Assembly: GCA_046757205.1 (NCBI GenBank)
Contig: JBHHXR010000062.1
Coordinates: 1-15,416, forward strand
Length of the DNA stretch: 15,416 nt
Direction: 5' to 3'
Origin: JBHHXR01 sp046757205
GTDB lineage: Bacteria > Pseudomonadota > Alphaproteobacteria > Rhodobacterales > Rhodobacteraceae
Shown: piece by piece, positions 1 to 6,877 of the stretch
How positions within the stretch are numbered: the first letter of the stretch is position 1
How the letters are laid out: each line of letters starts with the position of its first letter
Translations under genes and position numbers: made by a program
The notes under the pieces: generated by a model
Told to the model about the DNA's origin: nothing
The model's database searches: none
What the model saw: only the letters and a program-made list of their open reading frames with translations

Positions 1-540
1 AACCCGCACAAATGGCTCGGCGCGCAATTCGACTGCTCGATCCAGTTCCTGGCGAACCCCTCTCAGCAGATCAGGACAATGGGTCAGCGGCCGAGCTATA
101 TGGAAACGCCCGGTCAGCCCGATGGGGTGAATTACAGCGAATGGACATTGCCGCTCGGCCGGCGGTTCCGGGCGCTGAAACTGTGGTTCGTGCTCCGGTA
201 CCATGGGCTGGAAGGCCTGCGCACCCGCATCCGCAACCACGTGGCATGGGCACGCGAGCTTGCCGGGCAGATCTCCGCCCTTCCGCATTTCGAGGTCGCG
301 ACGCCGTGCAACCTGGCGCTCTTCACTTTCCGGTTCGCCCCGCCGGGCCGGGATGCCGACGAGGCCACGGCCGATCTTCTCGGAGCGATCAACGATGACG
401 GACGCATCTATCTTACGCAGGCGCGCCACGAAGGGCGGCTGGTGATCAGGTTCCAGGTCGGTCAGTTCGACTGCACCAGGGACGATGTGATGTCCGCTCT
501 CGACGTGCTGCGCGAGGTTTCGCGAAAGCTCGGCCGGTAG
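1..540 (+). CDS. Aromatic-L-amino-acid-type PLP-dependent decarboxylase (group II), C-terminal part, 5' truncated
   Basis: The frame is open from base 1 and encodes the last 179 residues of a group II pyridoxal-phosphate decarboxylase, which removes the carboxylate of an amino acid to give the amine. The window starts on the cofactor motif NPHKWL; the lysine at bases 10-12 is the expected Schiff-base residue. Downstream, PLGRRFRALKLWFVLR followed by GLEGLR is a hallmark of the aromatic-amino-acid/tyrosine decarboxylase branch. About 300 N-terminal residues of a usual 470-490 lie outside the window. The gene converges on the RpiR-type regulator with 2 bases between stops, so transcripts from both sides probably overlap. 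Family is sure; the amino acid used is not, since the substrate pocket is mostly in the missing part. It may or may not belong functionally with the amine-type catabolic operon to the right. Confidence 0.9.
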   Translation, partial: NPHKWLGAQFDCSIQFLANPSQQIRTMGQRPSYMETPGQPDGVNYSEWTLPLGRRFRALKLWFVLRYHGLEGLRTRIRNHVAWARELAGQISALPHFEVATPCNLALFTFRFAPPGRDADEATADLLGAINDDGRIYLTQARHEGRLVIRFQVGQFDCTRDDVMSALDVLREVSRKLGR

Positions 541-542
541 CT

Positions 543-1478
543 TCAGATGAATTTCCGGAACTGCCGGGTCTGGTCGAAAAGCTCCTCGAGGTGCCGGATT
601 CGCTCTTTCGTCGTCTCCCACGATCCGGCCTCCACCGCGGCGATCAGCGCTTCGACGATGAACAGCGTCACCACCGACGAATCCCAGGCCGATGGCGCCT
701 CGATCCGCGCGTGAAAGCTGTAATCCGCGTGGCGGGCGATCGGCGATCCCCACTGGTCGGTGAACAGCACAAGAACCACGCCCTTGCGCTTCGCCATCTC
801 GGCAAAACGCAGCATGCCGTTTTCATAACGGCGGACATCGAAGACGACCAGCACATCGCCAGGCTTCATGTCCAAAAGGTAATGCGGCCAGGTGTTTGAG
901 TTGGAAGCGATCAGCGTCAGGCGGTCGCGGATGATCTGCAAATGCGTGAAGAAATAATCGGCGAGCGACCGCGTGATGCGGCCGCCGACCAGGTAGATCT
1001 CACTTTCTCGATTCGAAAGGAGACCCGCTACATTATTGAAAACACTTGGATTTATCTGCCGTAGCGTCTGGTGCATGTTTTCCATGACGGCATCGGCAAA
1101 TCGGTTGAGGATATGCGTCTCCGGCGCGTGCTCCGTCCAGCGGTCATATTTCGAAATCGGGTTGGAAATTGTTTCCTTCAGTTCCGCCCGCAGCGCCGAC
1201 TGAAGTTCGGGGAATCCGGCAAACCCCAGCTTCTTTGCCATCCGCACCACCGTCGGCGTCGAAATGCCCGAGGCCTCGGCGACGGCAGTGATGCTGCCCA
1301 GCCCCAACATCGGATAGTTGGCCATGAGTGCATTCGCGAGCTGGCGCTCGGCCCGTGTCAGGTCTTCGAATCCGGCGCGGATACGTTCCGCGACTGTCTG
1401 GTTGCCGGTCAGGCTCATTGGTGGCAGTTCCGCGCTCGCGCGGCCTCGTTCCCCTTGCTTCTGAAACTCATACGCCAA
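543..1478 (-). CDS. MurR/RpiR family transcriptional regulator (HTH + SIS)
   Basis: The 311-residue product has the RpiR layout: an N-terminal helix-turn-helix domain at about 28-105 (recognition segment near 63-85, ISTPTVVRMAKKLGF) and a SIS sugar-phosphate-isomerase-like domain at about 150-285 (YLVGGRITRSLADYF at 162-176; DVLVVFDVRRYENGML at 208-223). SIS domains of this family bind a small effector and switch DNA binding. The gene is divergent from the amidohydrolase-TRAP-catabolic operon, so it is the likely local regulator, acting through the inverted repeat in the 64-base gap. The start is uncertain. The longest reading starts at TTG (1476-1478), without a clear Shine-Dalgarno. An ATG at 1416-1418 (residue 21) would give a 291-residue protein starting MSLTGNQT, nearer the usual family length of about 280-300. 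Whether it represses or activates cannot be told. Confidence 0.92.
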   Translation of the reverse strand: MAYEFQKQGERGRASAELPPMSLTGNQTVAERIRAGFEDLTRAERQLANALMANYPMLGLGSITAVAEASGISTPTVVRMAKKLGFAGFPELQSALRAELKETISNPISKYDRWTEHAPETHILNRFADAVMENMHQTLRQINPSVFNNVAGLLSNRESEIYLVGGRITRSLADYFFTHLQIIRDRLTLIASNSNTWPHYLLDMKPGDVLVVFDVRRYENGMLRFAEMAKRKGVVLVLFTDQWGSPIARHADYSFHARIEAPSAWDSSVVTLFIVEALIAAVEAGSWETTKERIRHLEELFDQTRQFRKFI

Positions 1479-1501
1479 ACGCGCTCACAAGAGAAAAGTA
1501 T

Positions 1502-1541
1502 TTTTCAGAAATTCTCTTGACTGAGATGAAATCTCTGAAAA
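1502..1541. promoter_or_regulatory. Inverted repeat in the divergent regulator/operon gap, candidate RpiR operator
   Basis: Arms TTTTCAGAAATT (1502-1513) and AATCTCTGAAAA (1530-1541) are inverted copies matching at 11 of 12 positions, with a 16-base spacer. They lie between the divergent regulator and operon. A TTGACT at 1517-1522 in the spacer could be a -35 element for the rightward operon, but only if the first gene starts downstream of 1543. Operators of RpiR proteins are commonly T/A-rich inverted repeats beside the regulator. Assignment to this regulator is inference from position. Confidence 0.55.
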
Positions 1542-1542
1542 G

Positions 1543-2370
1543 ATGACTTCAGAAAGCAAAAAAGGAAAGGCCTTGGCGGTGGGCGTGGCAGACGAGCGTG
1601 CGGAAACGGCCGGAGCCGCGACAGTGGAGGTTCAGAACGCCGACGGAGAGTCCGACGTCGTGCTGGTTTGCGAACACGCCTCAAGAGCCATTCCCGCCGA
1701 ATTTAACGGCCTCGGGTTGCAGGAATCCGTGCGCAGCAGCCATATTGCCTGGGACCCCGGCGCCCTCGGCGTCGCGCGCGCCCTGTCCGAGAAACTCGAC
1801 GCGCCGCTGGTCCACCAATTGGTCTCGCGCCTGGTTTACGACTGCAACCGCCCGCCGCACTCCCCGGACGCGGTGCCGGAGATCAGCGAGGTGTTTGAAA
1901 TTCCCGGCAACAGAGGTCTGAGCGCAGCCGCAAGGCAGGATCGTGTGGACCGTTTCTACCTGCCGTTCCGGCGCTGCCTTGCCACCTTGCTGGAACAGCG
2001 CGGCAAGCGCGCCCGGCGGCCGGTGATCGTAACGGTCCACTCGTTCACGCCGGTGTTTTTCGGCAAGATCAGAACGGTCGGCATCGGCATACTGCACGAC
2101 AGCGACCGGCGCTTCGCCGACGGGGTGCTGGCGGGCCTGAAACCGTCGAAGGACATCGAGATAGCCGAAAACCAACCCTATGGGCCAGAGAACGGGGTCA
2201 CGCACACCCTGGTTGAACACGGCATTTCCCGCGGCCTGCTCAACGTCATGATTGAAATGCGCAACGACCTGATTTCTGGCATAGTCGAGCAACGGCGAAT
2301 GGCGGACCGCCTGTCGGCAGCCATTATCTTCGCGCTGGATCGCTCGCGCCGGGCGGCGGCCGAAGGATAA
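1543..2370 (+). CDS. N-formylglutamate amidohydrolase family protein
   Basis: The 275-residue product matches the N-formylglutamate amidohydrolase family, metal-dependent hydrolases that cleave N-formyl-glutamate and related amides. Visible blocks are CEHAS (43-47), HIAWDPGA (68-75), RLVYDCNRP (96-104), HSFTP (166-170), HGISR (226-230) and EMRNDL (238-243). These His/Glu/Asp/Arg-rich blocks carry metal and substrate ligands in the family. No hutH, hutU or hutI is nearby, so histidine degradation is unlikely. As first gene of an operon with a glutamine-synthetase-like ligase, it may instead release glutamate from a gamma-glutamylated product (inference). The ATG at 1543 has no good ribosome site and abuts the inverted repeat. 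A GTG at 1579, preceded at 8 bases by AAAGGAAAGG, would give 263 residues and keep the whole domain, which begins near residue 37. Confidence 0.88.
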   Translation: MTSESKKGKALAVGVADERAETAGAATVEVQNADGESDVVLVCEHASRAIPAEFNGLGLQESVRSSHIAWDPGALGVARALSEKLDAPLVHQLVSRLVYDCNRPPHSPDAVPEISEVFEIPGNRGLSAAARQDRVDRFYLPFRRCLATLLEQRGKRARRPVIVTVHSFTPVFFGKIRTVGIGILHDSDRRFADGVLAGLKPSKDIEIAENQPYGPENGVTHTLVEHGISRGLLNVMIEMRNDLISGIVEQRRMADRLSAAIIFALDRSRRAAAEG

Positions 2371-2386
2371 CGGGAGGAGCGCGGAA

Positions 2387-2446
2387 GTGACGGAAATCGA
2401 AGGATACGTGGGTCCAAACCGGCGAGGCGGGACCGGCGATGTTTGA
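2387..2446 (+). CDS. Possible 19-codon leader ORF overlapping the start of the TRAP small permease
   Basis: A GTG at 2387 lies 8 bases after a strong Shine-Dalgarno (GGAGG, 2374-2378). It opens a frame encoding MTEIEGYVGPNRRGGTGDV and stops at TGA 2444-2446, overlapping the permease ATG (2439) by 8 bases. The strong ribosome site has no other good user, while the permease ATG has only a poor one. This suggests translational coupling through a short leader. There is no homology evidence; a fortuitous ORF remains likely. Confidence 0.25.
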   Translation: MTEIEGYVGPNRRGGTGDV

Positions 2447-2945
2447 ATTCATCAAATCCTACGTTCGCTTCGTCGAAGCGGTCAATTACCGCATCGGCCG
2501 GTTCGCCATGTACGGGATTTTCGTGATGATGGCGATCCTGCTGTGGTCGTCGATATCGAAATCATTCTTTACGCCGTCGCTCTGGACGCTGGAGATGGCG
2601 CAGTTTTCGATGGTCGCCTATTATATGGTCGGCGGACCCTACTCCATCCAGCTGGGCACCAACGTGCGGATGGATCTTCTCTATGGATCCTGGACGAATC
2701 ACACGAAGGCCTGGGTCGACGCATTCAGCGTCTTCGCGCTGATTTTCTACCTCGGCGTGCTGCTTTACGGCGGTATTACGTCCACCACCTACGCGCTGGA
2801 GTACGGAGAACGCAGTTATTCGAGCTGGCGACCGTACATGGCGCCGATAAAGATCATCGCCTGTATCGGCATTGTATTGATGATACTTCAGGCCTCCGCG
2901 GAGTTCCTCAAGGACGTCGCTCGCATCCGCGGAAAGGAACTCTGA
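2439..2945 (+). CDS. TRAP transporter small permease (DctQ-type)
   Basis: The 168-residue membrane protein is the small subunit of a tripartite ATP-independent periplasmic transporter, which takes up organic solutes with a sodium or proton gradient. Four hydrophobic segments are seen at about 21-40, 52-70, 94-113 and 134-152. The loop motif NVRMD (75-79) and the SSWRPYMAPIK stretch (128-138) before the last helix are typical of DctQ proteins. Its TGA shares one base with the ATG of the large permease, indicating translational coupling, and the binding-protein gene follows, so the transporter is complete. The ATG at 2439 has only a weak GC-rich Shine-Dalgarno (GGCGGGA, 2427-2433 region). The substrate cannot be read from this subunit. 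Confidence 0.9.
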   Translation: MFEFIKSYVRFVEAVNYRIGRFAMYGIFVMMAILLWSSISKSFFTPSLWTLEMAQFSMVAYYMVGGPYSIQLGTNVRMDLLYGSWTNHTKAWVDAFSVFALIFYLGVLLYGGITSTTYALEYGERSYSSWRPYMAPIKIIACIGIVLMILQASAEFLKDVARIRGKEL

Positions 2946-4267
2946 TGTCCTACGAGGCCATTGCCACCACCATGTTCGCCTCGATGATGCTGATGCTGAT
3001 GACCGGGCAGCGGGTGTTTGCCGCGATCGGATTCGTCGCCAGCGTCGCGGCGCTGGCGCTGTGGGGAACCGGTGGCGCGGACATCCCCTTCACGGCGGCG
3101 ATGAAATTGATGAAATGGTATCCGCTGCTGACGCTGCCGATGTTCATCTTCATGGGTTACGTGCTGTCGGAAAGCCGCATCGCCGATGACCTCTACAGGA
3201 TGTTCCACGTCTGGATGGGGCCGCTCAGCGGCGGGCTGGCGATCGGAACGATCGGGCTGATGGTGCTGATTTCGGCGATGAACGGCCTTTCGGTGGCCGG
3301 CATGGCGATCGGCGCGACCATCGCGCTGCCCGAACTTCTGCGCCGCAACTACGACACGCGCATGGTTACCGGCGTCATCCAGGCCGGGTCTTCGCTCGGT
3401 ATCCTGGTGCCGCCCTCCGTGGTGCTGGTGCTTTACGCGATGATCGCGCGCCAGCCGGTCGGCCAGCTCTGGCTCGCCGGCGTTCTGCCCGGGCTCATGA
3501 TGGCCGGGCTTTTCATCCTGTACATCGCCGTCCGTTGCTGGTTCCAACCGCATCTCGGTCCCGCATTATCGGAGCAGGAACGCAATGTTCCGATGAGCGA
3601 AAAGCTCCGCCTTCTTCGCGCCGGGCTTCTGCCGCTTGCGATATTCGGCTCCATGATGGGCCCTTTCCTGCTCGGTTACACGAGCCTTGTCGAAAGCTCG
3701 GCCATCGGCGCTCTGACGGCCACGGTCGCGGCGGTCATCAAGCGGAGATTCACGCGCGAAGTGTTCGAGACGACGGTGCGCCAGACGCTTGCCGTATCGT
3801 GCATGTTCATGTGGATCATTCTCGCCGCTCTCGGATTCGGCGCCGTGTTCGACGGGCTCGGGGCGGTGAAGGCGATCGAGGGACTCTTCGTTGAAAAGCT
3901 TGGCCTGGGCCCGTGGGAGATACTGATCATGATGCAGATATCCTATCTCATCATGGGCACGTTCCTCGACGATACCGCGATGCTGGTAATCGTGGCGCCG
4001 CTCTACGTGCCGCTGGTCAAGGCGCTGGGTTTCGATCTGATCTGGTACGGCGTGCTGTATACCATCACCTGCCAGATCGCCTACATGACCCCGCCCTTCG
4101 GCTACAATCTCTTCCTGATGCGCGCCATGGCGCCCCCCGAAATCTCCCTGATGGACATCTACCGCTCGATCGTGCCGTTCGTGGCGGTGATGATTCTGGC
4201 CCTGGCGCTGGTTATTGCCTTCCCCGGCATCGCGCTTTGGCTGCCGCACTATGTCTACTTCAACTGA
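2945..4267 (+). CDS. TRAP transporter large permease (DctM-type)
   Basis: The 440-residue polytopic protein is the transport-channel subunit of the TRAP system. Family landmarks are SLGILVPPS (150-158), equivalent to the conserved G-S-L-G-x-L-x-P-P-S re-entrant region, a second half with GTFLDDTAML, and MTPPFGYNLF near the C-terminus. Hydrophobic helices run through its whole length. The chosen ATG (2945) overlaps the small-permease stop by one base and has AAGGAA at 2935-2940. The frame stays open upstream to 2543, but that part overlaps the small permease and is not permease-like. One deviation is NGLSVAG (113-119), where relatives usually have a small-residue S-G-S-S-type stretch. Family assignment is firm; substrate unknown. 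Confidence 0.93.
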   Translation: MSYEAIATTMFASMMLMLMTGQRVFAAIGFVASVAALALWGTGGADIPFTAAMKLMKWYPLLTLPMFIFMGYVLSESRIADDLYRMFHVWMGPLSGGLAIGTIGLMVLISAMNGLSVAGMAIGATIALPELLRRNYDTRMVTGVIQAGSSLGILVPPSVVLVLYAMIARQPVGQLWLAGVLPGLMMAGLFILYIAVRCWFQPHLGPALSEQERNVPMSEKLRLLRAGLLPLAIFGSMMGPFLLGYTSLVESSAIGALTATVAAVIKRRFTREVFETTVRQTLAVSCMFMWIILAALGFGAVFDGLGAVKAIEGLFVEKLGLGPWEILIMMQISYLIMGTFLDDTAMLVIVAPLYVPLVKALGFDLIWYGVLYTITCQIAYMTPPFGYNLFLMRAMAPPEISLMDIYRSIVPFVAVMILALALVIAFPGIALWLPHYVYFN

Positions 4268-4289
4268 CATGGGGCAAACGGGTATCATG

Positions 4290-4308
4290 GCTCCGCGCTG
4301 TGCGGAGC
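4290..4308 (+). other. Intercistronic hairpin between TRAP large permease and binding protein
   Basis: GCTCCGC (4290-4296) and GCGGAGC (4302-4308) form a perfect 7-bp stem with a 5-base loop in the 88-base gap before the binding-protein gene. There is no T-tract, so it looks more like an mRNA processing or stabilising element than a terminator. Binding proteins usually need more copies than their permeases, which would fit. Confidence 0.45.
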
Positions 4309-4355
4309 AAACAACCGGACCCGCGGTTTTGGGTCTACAACAGACGGAGGAAAAA

Positions 4356-5396
4356 ATGAGTACGAGACGCGATTTCCTGAAGAAGGCCGGTATCGGCGCC
4401 GCCGCGGGGTCGGCTGCGCTGGCCACCCCGGCCATCGCTCAGTCGACGATCCGCTGGCGTTTGCAGACCTATGCCGGCCCGGCGCTGGCCGAGCATGTGG
4501 TCAAACCCGCGATCGACTCCTTCAACAAGATCGCCGGCGACGAAATGCAGATCGAGCTGTTCTTCTCCGATCAGCTTGTCCCCACCGGCGAATTGTTCCG
4601 TGCAATGCAGCGCGGCACCATCGACGCCGTGCAGTCCGACGACGACTCGATGGCCTCGCCGACGGACGTCACCGTGTTCGGCGGCTATTTCCCGTTCGCG
4701 CTGCGCTATTCGCTCGACGTGCCGGTACTGTTCAACCAGTACGGGCTGGACGAGATATGGAAGGCGGAATACGCCAAGGTCGGCGTCAAGCACATTTCCG
4801 CGGGCTCCTGGGATCCTTGTCACTTCAACACCAAGGACCCGATCAACAGCCTTGCGGACCTGAAAGGCAAGCGGGTCTTTACCTTCCCGACGGCCGGGCG
4901 TTTCCTGTCCAAGTTCGGCGTCGTTCCGGTGACGCTGCCCTGGGAGGACATCGAAGTGGCCGTGCAGACGGGCGAGCTTGACGGCATCGCCTGGTCGGGC
5001 ATCACGGAAGACTACACGGTTGGTTGGGCCGACGTGACCAACTACTTCCTGACCAACAACATCTCGGGCGCCTGGATCGGCCATTTCTTTGCCAACATGG
5101 ACCGCTGGAACGAGCTGCCGGAGCATCTTCAGGAGCTTCTGAAAGTAACCATGGACAGCAGCCACTACTATCGCCAGTGGTGGTACTGGGGCGGCGAGGC
5201 CGCGCTGCGTGTCAACGGCACCAAGCTGAAGCTTACCGCGATCCCCGACGAAGAATGGTCGACGGTGGAAGCCGCCGCGCTCGAATTCTGGGACGAGATT
5301 GCCGCCGAAACCGAGACTGCGGCCAAGGTGGTGAAAATCATCAAGGAATACAACGCGGTCATGGCCAAGGCCGGCCGGCCGTACCGTTATGGCTGA
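4356..5396 (+). CDS. TRAP transporter substrate-binding protein (DctP-type), Tat signal
   Basis: The 346-residue periplasmic protein captures the solute and delivers it to the two permeases encoded just upstream. The N-terminus carries a twin-arginine signal (TRRDFLKK, 3-10, then a hydrophobic core) with likely cleavage after AIA (26-28). The mature part has the DctP fold landmarks: LADLKGKRV (166-174) and the stretch around VAVQTGELDG (201-210). Aromatics are numerous (for example YYRQWWYWGG in the C-terminal half), which may line the ligand pocket. The ATG at 4356 has GGAGG at 4346-4350, 5 bases away, and gives a clean Tat leader; in-frame upstream ATGs are rejected because they would precede it with a non-signal tail. 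The operon context suggests an amine or amino-alcohol ligand, which is inference only. Confidence 0.93.
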   Translation: MSTRRDFLKKAGIGAAAGSAALATPAIAQSTIRWRLQTYAGPALAEHVVKPAIDSFNKIAGDEMQIELFFSDQLVPTGELFRAMQRGTIDAVQSDDDSMASPTDVTVFGGYFPFALRYSLDVPVLFNQYGLDEIWKAEYAKVGVKHISAGSWDPCHFNTKDPINSLADLKGKRVFTFPTAGRFLSKFGVVPVTLPWEDIEVAVQTGELDGIAWSGITEDYTVGWADVTNYFLTNNISGAWIGHFFANMDRWNELPEHLQELLKVTMDSSHYYRQWWYWGGEAALRVNGTKLKLTAIPDEEWSTVEAAALEFWDEIAAETETAAKVVKIIKEYNAVMAKAGRPYRYG

Positions 5397-5406
5397 TTGC
5401 GAACCC

Positions 5407-5432
5407 GGCCTCGCCCCGCAAGGGGCGGGGCC
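5407..5432 (+). terminator. GC-rich stem-loop with GCAA tetraloop after the binding-protein gene
   Basis: An 11-bp stem (5407-5417 with 5422-5432, one T-G wobble) is closed by the GNRA-type tetraloop GCAA. It is followed by a pyrimidine-rich run (ATTCCCTTCCCCC) rather than a pure T-tract. It sits 10 bases after the binding-protein stop and 37 before the ligase start. It could be a partial terminator or a 3' stabiliser separating the transporter part of the transcript from the enzyme part. Confidence 0.55.
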
Positions 5433-5469
5433 ATTCCCTTCCCCCTGAAATCATGAGCAGAGCGGTCAA

Positions 5470-6840
5470 ATGCCCGGCAACATGACACTCGGAGATCTCA
5501 ATTCCGCCGCTGCCAGCGGCGAGATCGATACGGTAATCGCCTGCCAGGTCGACATGCAGGGCCGGCTGGCGGGCAAGCGCTTCCACGTCTCCAATTTCCT
5601 CGACAGCGCGCACCAGGAAACCCATTCCTGCAACTACCTGCTGGCCACCGATTTCGAGATGGAGACGGTCCCGGGCTACCGCGCCTCGTCGTGGGAAGCC
5701 GGTTACGGCGACTACACCATGAAGCCCGATCTCGCCACGCTGCGCCGCATCCCGTGGCTGGAGGGCACGGCGCTGGTGATCTGCGACGTGCAGGACCATC
5801 ACACCCACGCCGACGTGCCGCATTCGCCGCGCGCGGTTCTGAAACGCCAGCTCGCCCGGCTGGACGATCTGGGCATGAGCGCCATGATGGCGACGGAACT
5901 GGAGTTTTTTCTCTACCGCGAAACCTATGACGAGGCGCTGGCAAAGGGCTACCGCGATCTGCATACCGTGGGCCCGTTCAACGCCGACTACTCGATCCAC
6001 CTGACCAGCCGCGAAGAAAACGTCATGCGCGCCATCCGCAACGGTCTTTACGGCGCCGGCATCGAGGTCGAGTGCTCCAAGGGAGAGGCGTTTGCCGGGC
6101 AGGAGGAGATCAACATCCGCTATTCGGATGCGCTGATGACCGCCGACACCCACGCCATCGTCAAGAACGCCTGCAAGGAAATCGCGTGGCAGAACGGCAA
6201 CTCGATCACCTTCATGGCCAAGCCGGGCACCGATATCGCCGGGTCGTCGTCGCATATCCACCAGTCGCTGTGGTCGGCCGACGGCAAGACGCCGCTCTTT
6301 TTCGACAAGTCCGCCGAACACGGCATGTCGGACACCATGCGCCACTACGTGGCGGGGCTTCTGGAACACGCGCAGGAGATCACCTTTTTCCTCGCCCCGA
6401 ACGTCAACTCCTACAAGCGCTTCACCAAGGGGCTGTTCGCGCCCACCAAGGCAATCTGGTCGCCCGACAACCGTACCGCCGGTTTCCGGCTCTGCGGCGA
6501 AGGCACCAAGGCGGTGCGCATCGAGTGCCGCATCGGCGGCTCCGATCTGAACCCGTATCTGGCACTTGCGGCGCAGATTGCCGCCGGCATCGATGGCATC
6601 GAGCGCAAGCTGGAACTGGAGCCCGCCTTCGTCGGCGACGCCTACGAGGCCGCGAAAGTGCGCGACGTGCCGGCGACGCTGCGCGAGGCGGCCGAGCTGC
6701 TGACCAACTCGAAAATGCTGCGTTCGGCGTTCGGCGACGAGGTGATCGACCACTACCACCACGCCGCCATGTGGGAACAGTCGGAATACGACAGGGTGGT
6801 GACGGATTGGGAAATACACCGGGGCTTCGACCGGGGGTAA
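5470..6840 (+). CDS. Glutamine synthetase family protein, probable gamma-glutamyl-amine ligase (GlnA/PuuA-like)
   Basis: The 456-residue protein is a class I glutamine-synthetase-family ligase, which activates the glutamate gamma-carboxylate with ATP and joins it to ammonia or an amine. Visible motifs are VDMQGRLAGKR (27-37), TELEFF (142-147, metal-ligand glutamates), SSHIHQS (260-266, corresponding to the HxH metal/ATP region), NSYKR (313-317), NRTAGFR (334-340), RIECR (350-354) and NPYLALAA (361-368). The adenylylation context NLYDLPPEE of housekeeping enzymes is absent; the region reads AYEAAK (391-396). With neighbouring aldehyde and alcohol dehydrogenases and an amidohydrolase, it is more likely catabolic than ammonia-assimilating. 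PuuA (putrescine), IpuC (isopropylamine) and GlnA4 (ethanolamine) are known precedents. Start at ATG 5470, with a second in-frame ATG at 5482 also possible; the ribosome site is weak. Confidence 0.9.
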   Translation: MPGNMTLGDLNSAAASGEIDTVIACQVDMQGRLAGKRFHVSNFLDSAHQETHSCNYLLATDFEMETVPGYRASSWEAGYGDYTMKPDLATLRRIPWLEGTALVICDVQDHHTHADVPHSPRAVLKRQLARLDDLGMSAMMATELEFFLYRETYDEALAKGYRDLHTVGPFNADYSIHLTSREENVMRAIRNGLYGAGIEVECSKGEAFAGQEEINIRYSDALMTADTHAIVKNACKEIAWQNGNSITFMAKPGTDIAGSSSHIHQSLWSADGKTPLFFDKSAEHGMSDTMRHYVAGLLEHAQEITFFLAPNVNSYKRFTKGLFAPTKAIWSPDNRTAGFRLCGEGTKAVRIECRIGGSDLNPYLALAAQIAAGIDGIERKLELEPAFVGDAYEAAKVRDVPATLREAAELLTNSKMLRSAFGDEVIDHYHHAAMWEQSEYDRVVTDWEIHRGFDRG

Positions 6841-6858
6841 GACAGGGTAGAACCCCCG
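6832..6858 (+). other. Hairpin spanning the ligase stop codon
   Basis: CGGGGGT (6832-6838) and ACCCCCG (6852-6858) form a perfect 7-bp stem whose 13-base loop contains the end of the ligase TAA (6838-6840). No T-tract follows. It may act as an mRNA stability or ribosome-control element before the aldehyde dehydrogenase start at 6878. Confidence 0.4.
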
Positions 6859-6877
6859 CTTCAGAACGGACAGTGCC

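Noticed and set aside
1543..2370. Histidine utilisation (hut) gene based on the N-formylglutamate family
   Set aside because: No histidase, urocanase, imidazolonepropionase or formimino-glutamate deiminase gene is nearby, and the regulator is RpiR-type; the family name alone does not make it part of a hut pathway.
2543..2944. N-terminal extension of the TRAP large permease back to 2543
   Set aside because: The extra 134 residues overlap the small permease in another frame and are not hydrophobic or permease-like; the ATG at 2945 has a good ribosome site and normal coupling.
5470..6840. Housekeeping glutamine synthetase (glnA)
   Set aside because: The adenylylation-site context is missing, no glnB neighbour is present, and the gene is embedded in a transport and oxidation operon.
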